A stretch of DNA of 9,924 bases, taken from the NCBI GenBank assembly GCA_030040515.1, contig JASHTO010000716.1:1-9924 (forward strand), read 5' to 3'. Source of the stretch: Terriglobia bacterium (GTDB lineage: Bacteria > Acidobacteriota > Terriglobia > UBA7540). Both the position numbers and the translations under genes were made by a program. The stretch's first letter is position 1; each line of letters begins with the position of its first letter. Below are positions 1-6,790 of the stretch, in pieces. Under the pieces are notes generated by a model. That model made no database searches. It saw only the letters and a program-made list of their open reading frames with translations, and was not told the origin of the DNA.

Positions 1-725
1 TGCAAATCCTGGTGAGCTTCGTGTTCGGCGTCATCCTGATTTCCCTTTCGGCGCGGGGGCTCTATTCCACCTCGCTTACTTTTCCATTCTTCAAGAACAT
101 ACATCCGGCGCTGCTGATCACGCATTTTCTCGGAAATATCTGGACCTATCCCCTGGCGTTCCTTCCTTTTTTGATCTTTGTTATTCTGGTTTTGGTAGGT
201 TCGTCGAATGCCGTGAATCTGACCGATGGACTGGACGGCCTGGCGATCGGCTGCCTGGTGATTTCCGCTGGCGCTCTGACTATCCTCACCTACGTTTCCG
301 GGCACGCGGTATTCTCCGAGTATCTCGACCTGCAACATCTGCCGGGCGTCATTGAGCTCACGATCTTTTGCGGCTCGATGGTGGGCGCCAGCCTGGGGTT
401 CCTTTGGTACAACGCCTACCCGGCGGAAATCTTCATGGGCGACGTGGGTTCGCTGGCGCTGGGCGGGGCGCTGGGAGTGGTTGCCGTGCTGGTGAAGCAG
501 GAATTGCTGCTGCCCTTTATCGGCGGAATTTTTGTGGTCGAAGCGCTTTCCGTTATCATTCAGGTTGCCTCCTTCAAGTCGCGCGGCAAGCGCGTGTTCC
601 GCATGGCGCCACTTCATCATCACTTTGAGCTGTGCGGCTGGAAGGAATCGAAAATCATCGCGCGCTTCTGGATTGCGGCGTTGGTATTTGCGTTGTTTGC
701 GTTAACGACGCTGAAGTTGAGGTAA
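1..725 (+). CDS. mraY: Phospho-N-acetylmuramoyl-pentapeptide transferase MraY (5' end missing)
   Basis: MraY is the integral membrane enzyme that transfers phospho-MurNAc-pentapeptide from UDP to undecaprenyl phosphate, making lipid I. The reading frame is already open at the left edge (first full codon at base 3), so the GTG at 12 is an internal valine and not the start. About 240 of the usual ~360 residues are present; the N-terminal third, with the first catalytic Asp pair, lies outside. Counting from the codon at 12, the diagnostic motifs are NLTDGLDGLA at 69-78, FMGDVGSLALGG at 141-152 (with the conserved catalytic-region Asp) and the HHH signature in APLHHHFE at 199-206. Hydrophobic membrane segments alternate throughout. 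The gene ends in TAA, 90 nt before murD, its usual dcw neighbour. The identification is secure; only the 5' end cannot be judged. Confidence 0.97.
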   Translation, partial: QILVSFVFGVILISLSARGLYSTSLTFPFFKNIHPALLITHFLGNIWTYPLAFLPFLIFVILVLVGSSNAVNLTDGLDGLAIGCLVISAGALTILTYVSGHAVFSEYLDLQHLPGVIELTIFCGSMVGASLGFLWYNAYPAEIFMGDVGSLALGGALGVVAVLVKQELLLPFIGGIFVVEALSVIIQVASFKSRGKRVFRMAPLHHHFELCGWKESKIIARFWIAALVFALFALTTLKLR

Positions 726-815
726 AGGGGAAAAATCATTGGGGATGACAAAAATATCTCTGTAGCGGATTTCAAAGACGGTGAGGAGTTTCGAATTTCC
801 AGTTTCGAGTGACGA
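726..815. repeat. mraY-murD spacer with heptamer-phased repeat against the murD start
   Basis: This 90-nt spacer has no gene. Its last part reads in 7-nt steps: TTTCGAA (789-795), TTTCCAG (796-802), TTTCGAG (803-809), then TGACGAA, whose final A is the A of the murD ATG. A purine-rich GAGGAG lies at 783-788, just before the repeat and 27 nt from the ATG, too far for a normal Shine-Dalgarno site. The repeat therefore separates the only good ribosome-binding-like sequence from the start codon. The heptamer phasing is visible directly; any effect on translation is inference. Confidence 0.5.
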
Positions 816-2765
816 ATGGACGTTGAAGGCAAACACATTCTGGTAGTAGGCCTCGCCCGCAGCGGCCTGGCGGCGGCGCAAATTTTGGCGCGCCGGGGCG
901 CGGTGGTGACCGTGACGGATCGCAAGCCGCCCAGCGAATTTGGCGACATTCTGGCCGGGCTGCTGAAGGACAAAGTCGGGCTGGAGCTGGGTGTCCAGCG
1001 CGAGGAAACTTTCCTGCGCCATCAGGCCATCGTCATCAGCCCGGGCGTGCCGTGGGACCTGCCGGAACTCGAAGCGGCGCGGGGGCACAAAATCCCGATT
1101 TACCCCGAGGTGGAAGTCGCCACGTGGTTCCTTGAGGGAACCATGGTGGGCGTCACGGGATCGAATGGCAAAACCACCACCACCACGTTGCTCGGGAACA
1201 TGCTTTCCGCCTCCGGCTTTCCGACTTTTGTGGGCGGCAACATCGGCAACGCCTTGAGTTCGGCGGTGGGCCAGGCGCCGCCGGGCACGAAATTTGTCAC
1301 TGAGTTGAGCAGTTTTCAATTGGAAGCCATTCACGATCTGCACCCGCAGGTTGCCGTGATGCTCAACCTCTCGCCCAATCATCTGGATCGGCATCAGAGC
1401 CTAGAATACTATGCTAATGCCAAGCGCCAGATTTTCCGCAATCAGAGCGAGAAGGATTTTGCGGTGCTGAATGCGGACGATCCCTGGGTGGCAGGATTGC
1501 GCGCGGAAGTTCCCAGCCGCCCCGTGCTCTTCAGCCGCCGGCGGGAATTGTCCAACGGTGTTTTCGTCTCCGCAGGCAAGGTCTACTATCGCGTGCGGCA
1601 CCTGGAGCGGGTGCTGTTTGAAACGCGCGATGTGCCCGTGCGCGGCGACTTCAACCTGGAAGACGTGCTGGCGGCCACCACGGCGGCCTGCGTGCTTGGC
1701 GTGGATTTTACCGCTATCCGCAAGGCCGTGCGCGACTTTAAGGCCGTCGAGCATCGCCTGGAATTTGTGCGCGAAATTCAGGGAGTGCAGTTCTATAACA
1801 ATTCCAAGGCCACGAGCGTGGATGCGACGTTAAAATCCCTGGGAGCGTTCGAGCGCGGCGTTCACCTGATTATGGGCGGAAAAGACAAGGGCGCGCCTTA
1901 CACGCCGCTTCTGCCTCTCATCAAGAACCGCGTGCGCGAAATTCTGCTGATCGGCGCAGCGGCGCCGACGATTGCGGCGCAACTTTCCGGCTCGACCGAG
2001 CTGGTGCAGGCCGGCGACCTGGCCACGGCGGTGAATGAGGCCTTTGCCCACGCGAAGCCGGGCGATACCGTGTTGCTCGCTCCAGCATGCTCGAGCTTCG
2101 ATCAGTTCAAGGATTACGAGCAGCGTGGCCGTGTCTTCAAGGAGCTCGTCAACCGGCTGGATCGCGAGGTGTGGGAAGGCAAAGTGACGCGCCAGGCGGC
2201 GCCTGCGGTCGAAAAGAAGAGTCCGGAGCCAAAGGTGGAAACTCCGGAGGCTGCGATCAGTGGTCCGAAAATTGCAGCAGGCGCTGATGAATCGGAAACG
2301 ATCGCTTTGGTGGAATCCGCCGAATCATCCCCGGCAGAACCGGTCCCCGGCATCGTGGCGGGGGGCGATGTCGCAATTGTGAGTGAATCCATGTCCGAGG
2401 CGGTGATGGAACCCCCAGTTTCAACTCCTCCTGAAACTGAACCCACCGATGAAGGGGAAGCCGCAGGGGCATCGGCGGCGGAATCCAGCGACAAGGGCAA
2501 TGCGCGTCCACTTGAATTGACTTACATCTTTGAGGTGGATGCCGTGGAATTGCCGGGGGGCGAATCCCAGCTTGTGCCCGAGGATGAGCCAACGATTTCC
2601 GTATCCGAGGGTACGGCTGAGGAACTTGAGGAAGAGGCGCTGCCGTATGAAACGCGGCCCAGCGAGCCCGCGAGCCAAGGTTCCAAGAAGTCGTCCGCAA
2701 AGCAGGGAAAGACCTCCGAAGGGGTGCAATCCCCAAAGCAACCGCGCCTGCCGGGAGTGGAGTGA
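816..2765 (+). CDS. murD: UDP-N-acetylmuramoyl-L-alanine:D-glutamate ligase MurD with long C-terminal tail
   Basis: MurD is the cytoplasmic ATP-dependent ligase that adds D-glutamate to UDP-MurNAc-L-Ala. The three Mur-ligase domains are present: an N-terminal Rossmann-like UDP-binding domain (about 1-105), the central ATPase domain with P-loop GSNGKTTTT at 115-123, TELSSFQLE at 162-170, HLDRH at 189-193 and the probable carbamylated lysine K203 in NAKRQIF, and the C-terminal domain with NNSKATSVDAT at 328-338, MGGKDKG at 353-359 and APACSSFDQFKDYEQRG at 422-438. A normal MurD ends about ten residues after that last motif, near residue 448 here, but this protein runs to 649. The extra part is described separately. 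ATG 816 is the earliest possible start because an in-frame TGA lies at 810-812. The Shine-Dalgarno site is poor. ftsW follows after 67 nt. The catalytic core looks complete. Confidence 0.96.
   Translation: MDVEGKHILVVGLARSGLAAAQILARRGAVVTVTDRKPPSEFGDILAGLLKDKVGLELGVQREETFLRHQAIVISPGVPWDLPELEAARGHKIPIYPEVEVATWFLEGTMVGVTGSNGKTTTTTLLGNMLSASGFPTFVGGNIGNALSSAVGQAPPGTKFVTELSSFQLEAIHDLHPQVAVMLNLSPNHLDRHQSLEYYANAKRQIFRNQSEKDFAVLNADDPWVAGLRAEVPSRPVLFSRRRELSNGVFVSAGKVYYRVRHLERVLFETRDVPVRGDFNLEDVLAATTAACVLGVDFTAIRKAVRDFKAVEHRLEFVREIQGVQFYNNSKATSVDATLKSLGAFERGVHLIMGGKDKGAPYTPLLPLIKNRVREILLIGAAAPTIAAQLSGSTELVQAGDLATAVNEAFAHAKPGDTVLLAPACSSFDQFKDYEQRGRVFKELVNRLDREVWEGKVTRQAAPAVEKKSPEPKVETPEAAISGPKIAAGADESETIALVESAESSPAEPVPGIVAGGDVAIVSESMSEAVMEPPVSTPPETEPTDEGEAAGASAAESSDKGNARPLELTYIFEVDAVELPGGESQLVPEDEPTISVSEGTAEELEEEALPYETRPSEPASQGSKKSSAKQGKTSEGVQSPKQPRLPGVE
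2163..2762 (+). other. Disordered acidic C-terminal extension of MurD
   Basis: Residues 450-649 of MurD lie beyond the end of the known ligase fold. They are rich in Glu, Ser, Pro and Ala and look intrinsically disordered. By hand count, residues 470-615 hold 35 acidic against 5 basic residues, while the last 34 residues reverse this (6 Lys/Arg against 3 Glu). The one hydrophobic island is LELTYIFEVDAVELP at 566-580, which could be a short binding motif or a small beta segment. The frame stays open with no break, and no other start or gene explains the DNA. I do not recognise a domain. A role in tethering MurD to other Mur enzymes or the divisome is speculation. Confidence 0.7.
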
Positions 2766-2832
2766 ATTTGGTTCGCGGATTTCGGTATTCGATAAGTGCG
2801 TCGTACTGACAACCGACAACTTTTAATTAGCA
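2766..2832. repeat. murD-ftsW spacer with degenerate heptamers
   Basis: This 67-nt gap has no gene. It contains 7-nt-phased units of two kinds: GATTTCG then GTATTCG at 2778-2791, and TGACAAC then CGACAAC at 2807-2820. An A/T-rich stretch follows up to the ftsW ATG, with no recognisable Shine-Dalgarno site. The TTCG-type units resemble those in front of murD. With only two units of each kind this is a weak repeat on its own; it is listed because the neighbouring gaps show the same period. Confidence 0.4.
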
Positions 2833-3924
2833 ATGGCCCGGCAACTCCAATCCGACAAAATCCTGTTCGCCGCCGTGGTGGGCTTGGTGCTATTTGGCGC
2901 GCTCATGGTGTTCAGCGCCTCAGCGGTGATGGCCGCGGACCGCTACAACAACGCGGATTACTTCCTGCTGCGGCAACTGGCTTGGGCCGCGGTCGGGATG
3001 ATTGCGGTCGGTTTGCTGATGCACCTGGATTACCGGCGGCTGGCGAGCCCGCTGGTAATTTTCCCGGCGCTGGGAATCGAATTCATCCTCCTGGTTCTGG
3101 TCTTTTTTGTGGATCGCAGCCACAACACGCACCGGTGGTTCCACCTGGGGCCGGCAAGTTTTCAACCTTCAGAGTTCGCCAAAATCGTTCTGGTGCTCTT
3201 CCTGGCATTTTTCCTGGACATGCGCAAAGGCGAAGTGAATGATTGGAAGCACACCCTCGCGCCCATCACTTTGGTTACCCTCTGCATGGCGTTGCTGGTG
3301 CTGCGCGAGCCGGACCTGGGAACTACGCTTTCCCTGGGCTTGATCCTGGCCGCCATGTTGTTCGCGGCGGGATTGAATTTTCGCTATTTCGTGTATGCGG
3401 GATTTTCCGCGGTGCCCGCGCTTTATTGGGTCGTCTTTCACTCTGCTTACCGATACAACCGCGTTCTGGCGTTTTTGAATCCCTACGCCGACCCGCTGGG
3501 CAAGGGATTCCAGATCCTTCAGTCGTACATCGCCGTAGGAACCGGTGGAATTACCGGGCTGGGTTTGATGGAAGGCAAGCAGAAGCTTTTTTTCCTTCCC
3601 GAACCGCAGACAGATTTCATCTTCGCCGTGGTGGGAGAAGAGCTGGGGTTAATCGGTACGGTTGCGGTGGTTGCCGTGTTCGCCCTGATCCTGGTGCGAG
3701 GGCTGCGGGCTGCCGCGGCGTGCAAGGACGACTTTGGTCGACTTTTGGCCATTGGACTGACGGTGATGATTGTCGGCCAAGCGCTGGTGAACATGAGCGT
3801 GGTGCTGGGACTGCTCCCCACCAAGGGAATTCCCCTGCCCTTTGTAAGCTACGGAGGGTCGTCACTGCTGGTGAATCTGGTCGCGGTGGGGATCCTGCTG
3901 AATATTTCTCAGCAGGCAAGCTAA
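2833..3924 (+). CDS. ftsW: Septal peptidoglycan glycosyltransferase FtsW (SEDS family)
   Basis: FtsW is a polytopic inner-membrane SEDS protein that polymerises lipid II into septal glycan strands together with a class B penicillin-binding protein, normally FtsI. The 363-residue protein has the length and repeated hydrophobic segments of the family. Visible SEDS signatures are RWFHLGPASFQPSEFAK at 101-117, EPDLGTT at 159-165, PEPQTDFIFAVVGEELG at 256-272 (D261 matches the catalytic Asp) and KGIPLPFVSYGGSS at 331-344. ATG 2833 is the earliest possible start, since an in-frame TAA sits at 2824-2826, but it lacks a clear ribosome-binding site. RodA is the paralogous alternative; the position between murD and murG argues for FtsW. 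No PBP partner lies in the window; dcw clusters usually carry ftsI further upstream. Confidence 0.96.
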   Translation: MARQLQSDKILFAAVVGLVLFGALMVFSASAVMAADRYNNADYFLLRQLAWAAVGMIAVGLLMHLDYRRLASPLVIFPALGIEFILLVLVFFVDRSHNTHRWFHLGPASFQPSEFAKIVLVLFLAFFLDMRKGEVNDWKHTLAPITLVTLCMALLVLREPDLGTTLSLGLILAAMLFAAGLNFRYFVYAGFSAVPALYWVVFHSAYRYNRVLAFLNPYADPLGKGFQILQSYIAVGTGGITGLGLMEGKQKLFFLPEPQTDFIFAVVGEELGLIGTVAVVAVFALILVRGLRAAAACKDDFGRLLAIGLTVMIVGQALVNMSVVLGLLPTKGIPLPFVSYGGSSLLVNLVAVGILLNISQQAS

Positions 3925-3934
3925 AAGAAGATCA

Positions 3935-4145
3935 AGTCAAAGGTCAAAAGTCAAAAGGCAAAACGCAAAAGTCAAAAGTGCAGAACAACAACGGCCAAAG
4001 TGTTATGAGCAAGCGTTCAGCGACGGGGACAGATAAGCAATTAAAACAGTTGGGGTGGCAGAAGAATTCTTCGGTTTGAGTTTTGCGTTTTGACTTTTGC
4101 CTTGTCGTTTTGGCGGGTTTTGCCTTTTGCCTTTTGATTTTTGAC
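3935..4145. repeat. Inverted heptamer-repeat element between ftsW and murG
   Basis: The 244-nt ftsW-murG gap holds two facing arrays of 7-mers. The left array (3935-3976) has six uninterrupted units of the form NNNCAAA (AGTCAAA three times, plus GGTCAAA, AGGCAAA and ACGCAAA). The right array (4081-4145) has the complementary TTTTGAC, TTTTGCC and TTTTGCG types, with short interruptions. By hand alignment, 3936-3963 pairs with 4118-4145 (25 Watson-Crick pairs, 2 G-U, 1 mismatch over 28), and 3965-3977 pairs perfectly with 4088-4100. About 110 nt remain as a loop, including the 12-bp palindrome GAAGAATTCTTC at 4061-4072. It is MITE-like in shape, but I recognise no family and no clear target-site duplication. 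Confidence 0.75.
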
Positions 4146-4159
4146 TTGTTTTTTTCAAC

Positions 4160-4166
4160 GAGGAAG
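4160..4166 (+). promoter_or_regulatory. murG ribosome binding site before a GTG start
   Basis: GAGGAAG lies 2 nt before the GTG at 4169, with its GAGG core 5 nt from it. This supports GTG 4169 as the murG start. The site begins 14 nt after the inverted heptamer element ends, so a folded element would sit just upstream of the initiation region. Confidence 0.7.
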
Positions 4167-4168
4167 CG

Positions 4169-5281
4169 GTGAACGAACACGATGGCTTCCCTCCCTTGCG
4201 TATCCTGATGGTGGCGGGCGGAACGGGTGGGCACATTTTTCCCGTTCTGGCGGTAGCGGACGAATTGCGTGGGCGCGGCGGGGTGGCGGGGCGGCCATAC
4301 GATATCGAATTTGTGGGCACGCGGCGGCCGCTCGAAGCGAAGCTGATTCCCGCGGCGGGTTTCCGGCTGCACGCCGTCGATTCGGCGGGTCTGAAGGGCA
4401 TTGGAGGCCTTCGATGGCTGCGAAACTTCCTGGTGTTGCCCCGCACGGCGATCGAGGTGGCGTTCATTCTGCGGGAATATCGCCCCTGCGTGGTGGTGAG
4501 CATCGGCGGCTACCTGGCAGGGCCGGTGATGATGGAGGCGGCGCTTCGCGATATTCCCACGGTTCTGATTGAGCCCAACGCGCAGCCGGGGCTCACCAAC
4601 CGCCTCCTGGCGCCCGTGGTGCGGGCTGCGGCGGTGGGATTTGCTGAAACCGCCGATCTGTACGGCGCGAAAGCGCACGTAACCGGCCTTCCGGTGCGCC
4701 GCGCATTTTTCGACATTCCGCCGCGAACTGGCTCGCAACCTCTCACCATCTTAATCGTGGGTGGAAGCCAGGGTTCAAGGGCAATGAACCACGTGGTTCC
4801 GGAAGGCATTTCGATGCGGGTCCGCCAACTCGGCAAGCTGAGAATCATCCATCAAACCGGTGAGCGTGACTATAATGAAGTTCGGCGGGACTACCAGGAA
4901 CGAAGGATTGAAGCGGAGGTTCACGCCTTCATTGATGACATGGCGGGGGTGCTGGCACAGGCGGATTTAGTGATTGCTCGCGCCGGAGCGACAACCGTGA
5001 CTGAACTTGCCGCGGCGGGCCGAGCCTCCGTGCTGATTCCTTTCCCCGGTGCCACGGACCAGCACCAATTGGAAAACGCGCGCGCCATGGAAAAGGCCGG
5101 AGCAGCGCGCGTGATTGTTCAGTCGGAGTTCACGCCCGAGCGGCTCGTGGCGGCATTACGGGACTTGATGGCGAGCACAGCGACGCTCGACAAGATGGCC
5201 GCATGCGCGCGAGGCTTGGCGCGTCCGGACGCGGCGGCGCAAATCGCCGATCTTGTGGAGGGGTTTGCACGAAGGGCGTAG
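4169..5281 (+). CDS. murG: Lipid II synthase MurG (UDP-GlcNAc transferase)
   Basis: MurG is the peripheral inner-membrane GT-B glycosyltransferase that adds GlcNAc from UDP-GlcNAc to lipid I, giving lipid II. The 370-residue protein shows the family landmarks: the N-terminal glycine-rich loop GGTGGHIFP at 17-25, SIGGYLAGP at 111-119 and EPNAQPGLTNR at 135-145, the second glycine-rich loop GGSQGSR at 198-204, RAGATTVTEL at 271-280 with the sugar-nucleotide-contacting Glu (E279), and ATDQHQLENA at 295-304. It is slightly longer than the E. coli enzyme (about 355), partly through a small Gly/Arg-rich insert near 35-43. The start is GTG with a well-placed GAGGAAG. The stop codon TAG lies inside the left edge of a GC-rich palindromic repeat. 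murC follows after 120 nt. Confidence 0.97.
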   Translation: MNEHDGFPPLRILMVAGGTGGHIFPVLAVADELRGRGGVAGRPYDIEFVGTRRPLEAKLIPAAGFRLHAVDSAGLKGIGGLRWLRNFLVLPRTAIEVAFILREYRPCVVVSIGGYLAGPVMMEAALRDIPTVLIEPNAQPGLTNRLLAPVVRAAAVGFAETADLYGAKAHVTGLPVRRAFFDIPPRTGSQPLTILIVGGSQGSRAMNHVVPEGISMRVRQLGKLRIIHQTGERDYNEVRRDYQERRIEAEVHAFIDDMAGVLAQADLVIARAGATTVTELAAAGRASVLIPFPGATDQHQLENARAMEKAGAARVIVQSEFTPERLVAALRDLMASTATLDKMAACARGLARPDAAAQIADLVEGFARRA

Positions 5282-5401
5282 GGGCGGCCCTCGCCCTGCG
5301 GCCCAAAGCCCACGGGCGACGGGTCGCGGCCGCCCTCGGGCAACCGCCAGGGTTGCCCCTACGGACCAGGGCAACCAGGGGTTGCTCTCTACGGAACAGA
5401 G
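5277..5401. repeat. GC-rich nested palindrome and tandem repeat between murG and murC
   Basis: The outer ends CGTAGGGGC (5277-5285) and GCCCCTACG (5355-5363) are exact inverted repeats. Inside lie GGCGGCC/GGCCGCC (5283-5289 and 5328-5334), TCGCCC/GGGCGA (5291-5296 and 5314-5319) and the hairpin GGGCAACC-GCCAG-GGTTGCCC (5338-5358). The right part is duplicated in tandem: 5341-5370 and 5372-5401 both run from CAACC through an AGGGTTGC-like core to CTACGGA, giving a second imperfect hairpin at 5369-5387. From memory it resembles the GTAGGGGC...GCCCCTAC palindromes scattered between genes in various bacteria, but I cannot name a family. The second copy runs up to the murC ATG. Confidence 0.7.
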
Positions 5402-6790
5402 ATGCTAGGCAAAATTCGCAAAATTCATTTCGTCGGAATCGGTGGCATTGGCATGAGTGGCATCGCCGAAGTGTTGCTGAATCTGGGCTTCCAGGTTTCG
5501 GGCTCAGACCAGAAGGCGACGCCGGTTACACAGCGCCTGGCGAGCCTGGGCGCGCGGATTTTCGAAGGTCACGCTGCTGAAAATGCCGATGATGCGCAGG
5601 TGGTGGTGGTCTCTACCGCCGTGCCGCCGGACAATCCGGAGGTTCAGGAGGCGCACGAAAGGAAGATTCCGGTGATTCCCCGCGCGGAAATGCTGGCAGA
5701 GCTGATGCGCATGAAGTTCAACGTGGCCGTGGCCGGCGCGCACGGAAAAACCACCGTGACCTCGATGATCGCGGTGATGACGGCGGAGGCGAATCTTGAT
5801 CCCACGGCGGTGATCGGCGGGCGGCTGGACGTTTTCGGCTCCAGCGCGCGCCTGGGCAAGGGCGATTTGATGGTGGTGGAGGCGGATGAAAGTGACCGCT
5901 CGTTCCTCTACCTGCTGCCGTCGATTGCCGTGGTCACCAACATCGATCGAGAGCATCTGGACTTTTACAAGGACCTCGATGAAATTGCCGCCGCATTCGT
6001 TTCGTTCATGAACAAGGTACCGTTTTACGGTGCGGTGGTGGCGTGCATCGATCCGCCGTGGGGCGCGCTGATTCGAAAACTGATGCCCCAACTGCGCCGC
6101 CGCGTGGTGACTTATGGGATGGAGTCCGTGGCGGACGTTCGCGCGATCGACTGCGAAATCGGGCTGAACTCGGGATTTAACCTCGTGGTGGGATCGCAGC
6201 TCTACGGCGGCATCGAAATCAATGTTCCCGGCAGTCATAACGTTCAGAATGCCGTGGCCGCGTGCGCGGTGGGAGTGGAATTGGGCCTCAGCTATGAACA
6301 GCTCCGGCAGGGACTGGCCCGGTTCCGCGGCGCGGACCGGCGGTTTCAAATTAAGGCGGAGATAGACGGCATCACCATTGTGGATGACTACGGCCACCAC
6401 CCCACGGAAATTCGAGCCACATTGGACGCGGCGATCTTTCGGATGCCGAAGCGGGTGATCGCCATTTTTCAGCCTCACCGGTTTACCCGCACAAAGTTTC
6501 TGATGAATGAACTTGCCGGCAGCTTTGCGGGCTGCGACCGGGTGTACGTGCTGGATGTCTATGCGGCCAGCGAAAAGCCCATTCCCGGCGTGACCTCCGA
6601 ACGGCTGGTGGAGCGAATGCGCGAGCTGGGAGTTTCGCAGGCGCGCTACGCGCCATCGGACAAGGAAATTGTTGAAGAGCTGGTTCGCGATGCGCAGCCC
6701 GGAGATCTGATCATCACCATCGGCGCCGGAAGCGTTTGGAAGATTGGTGAGGCGCTGGCGAAGGCGATTGGGGGCAGACCCGAATCATAA
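5402..6790 (+). CDS. murC: UDP-N-acetylmuramate:L-alanine ligase MurC
   Basis: MurC is the first cytoplasmic Mur ligase; it joins L-alanine to UDP-MurNAc using ATP. The 462-residue length is typical. Motifs in order are the UDP-binding GIGGIGMSG at 12-20, the P-loop AGAHGKTTVT at 111-120, VEADESD at 159-165, NIDREHLDFY at 180-189, the C-terminal-domain entry GSHNVQNA at 277-284, DDYGHHPTEI at 328-337, FQPHRFTRT at 356-364 and GAGSVW at 441-446. DDYGHHP and the AHGKTT P-loop distinguish it from MurD, MurE and MurF. ATG 5402 gives the expected N-terminus just before the Rossmann motif. Its ribosome-binding site is weak (GGA at 5393-5395) and lies in the second copy of the tandem repeat. murB, often found next to murC, is absent; ftsQ follows after a repeat-filled 199-nt gap. 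Confidence 0.97.
   Translation: MLGKIRKIHFVGIGGIGMSGIAEVLLNLGFQVSGSDQKATPVTQRLASLGARIFEGHAAENADDAQVVVVSTAVPPDNPEVQEAHERKIPVIPRAEMLAELMRMKFNVAVAGAHGKTTVTSMIAVMTAEANLDPTAVIGGRLDVFGSSARLGKGDLMVVEADESDRSFLYLLPSIAVVTNIDREHLDFYKDLDEIAAAFVSFMNKVPFYGAVVACIDPPWGALIRKLMPQLRRRVVTYGMESVADVRAIDCEIGLNSGFNLVVGSQLYGGIEINVPGSHNVQNAVAACAVGVELGLSYEQLRQGLARFRGADRRFQIKAEIDGITIVDDYGHHPTEIRATLDAAIFRMPKRVIAIFQPHRFTRTKFLMNELAGSFAGCDRVYVLDVYAASEKPIPGVTSERLVERMRELGVSQARYAPSDKEIVEELVRDAQPGDLIITIGAGSVWKIGEALAKAIGGRPES

Noticed and set aside
12..14. GTG at 12 as the mraY start
   Set aside because: The frame is open to the left edge and the protein would lack the N-terminal third of MraY, so this is an internal valine.
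702..1394. Long reverse-strand open frames opposite murD, murC and ftsA
   Set aside because: They are mirror frames of GC-rich genes; the + strand proteins have complete family motifs and the reverse ones are Arg/His-rich without motifs.
4005..4079. A 24-codon open frame starting ATG (MSKRSATGTDKQ...) in the loop of the ftsW-murG inverted repeat
   Set aside because: There is no ribosome-binding site, the frame is very short, it lies inside a repeat element and no recognisable peptide family is visible.
3243..4079. A 278-residue + strand frame overlapping ftsW
   Set aside because: It is out of frame with a clear FtsW and its Gly/Arg-rich product has no membrane segments or motifs.
3935..4145. 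CRISPR array in the ftsW-murG gap
   Set aside because: The units are 7 nt, contiguous and facing, with no spacers; this does not fit CRISPR repeats of about 24-40 nt.
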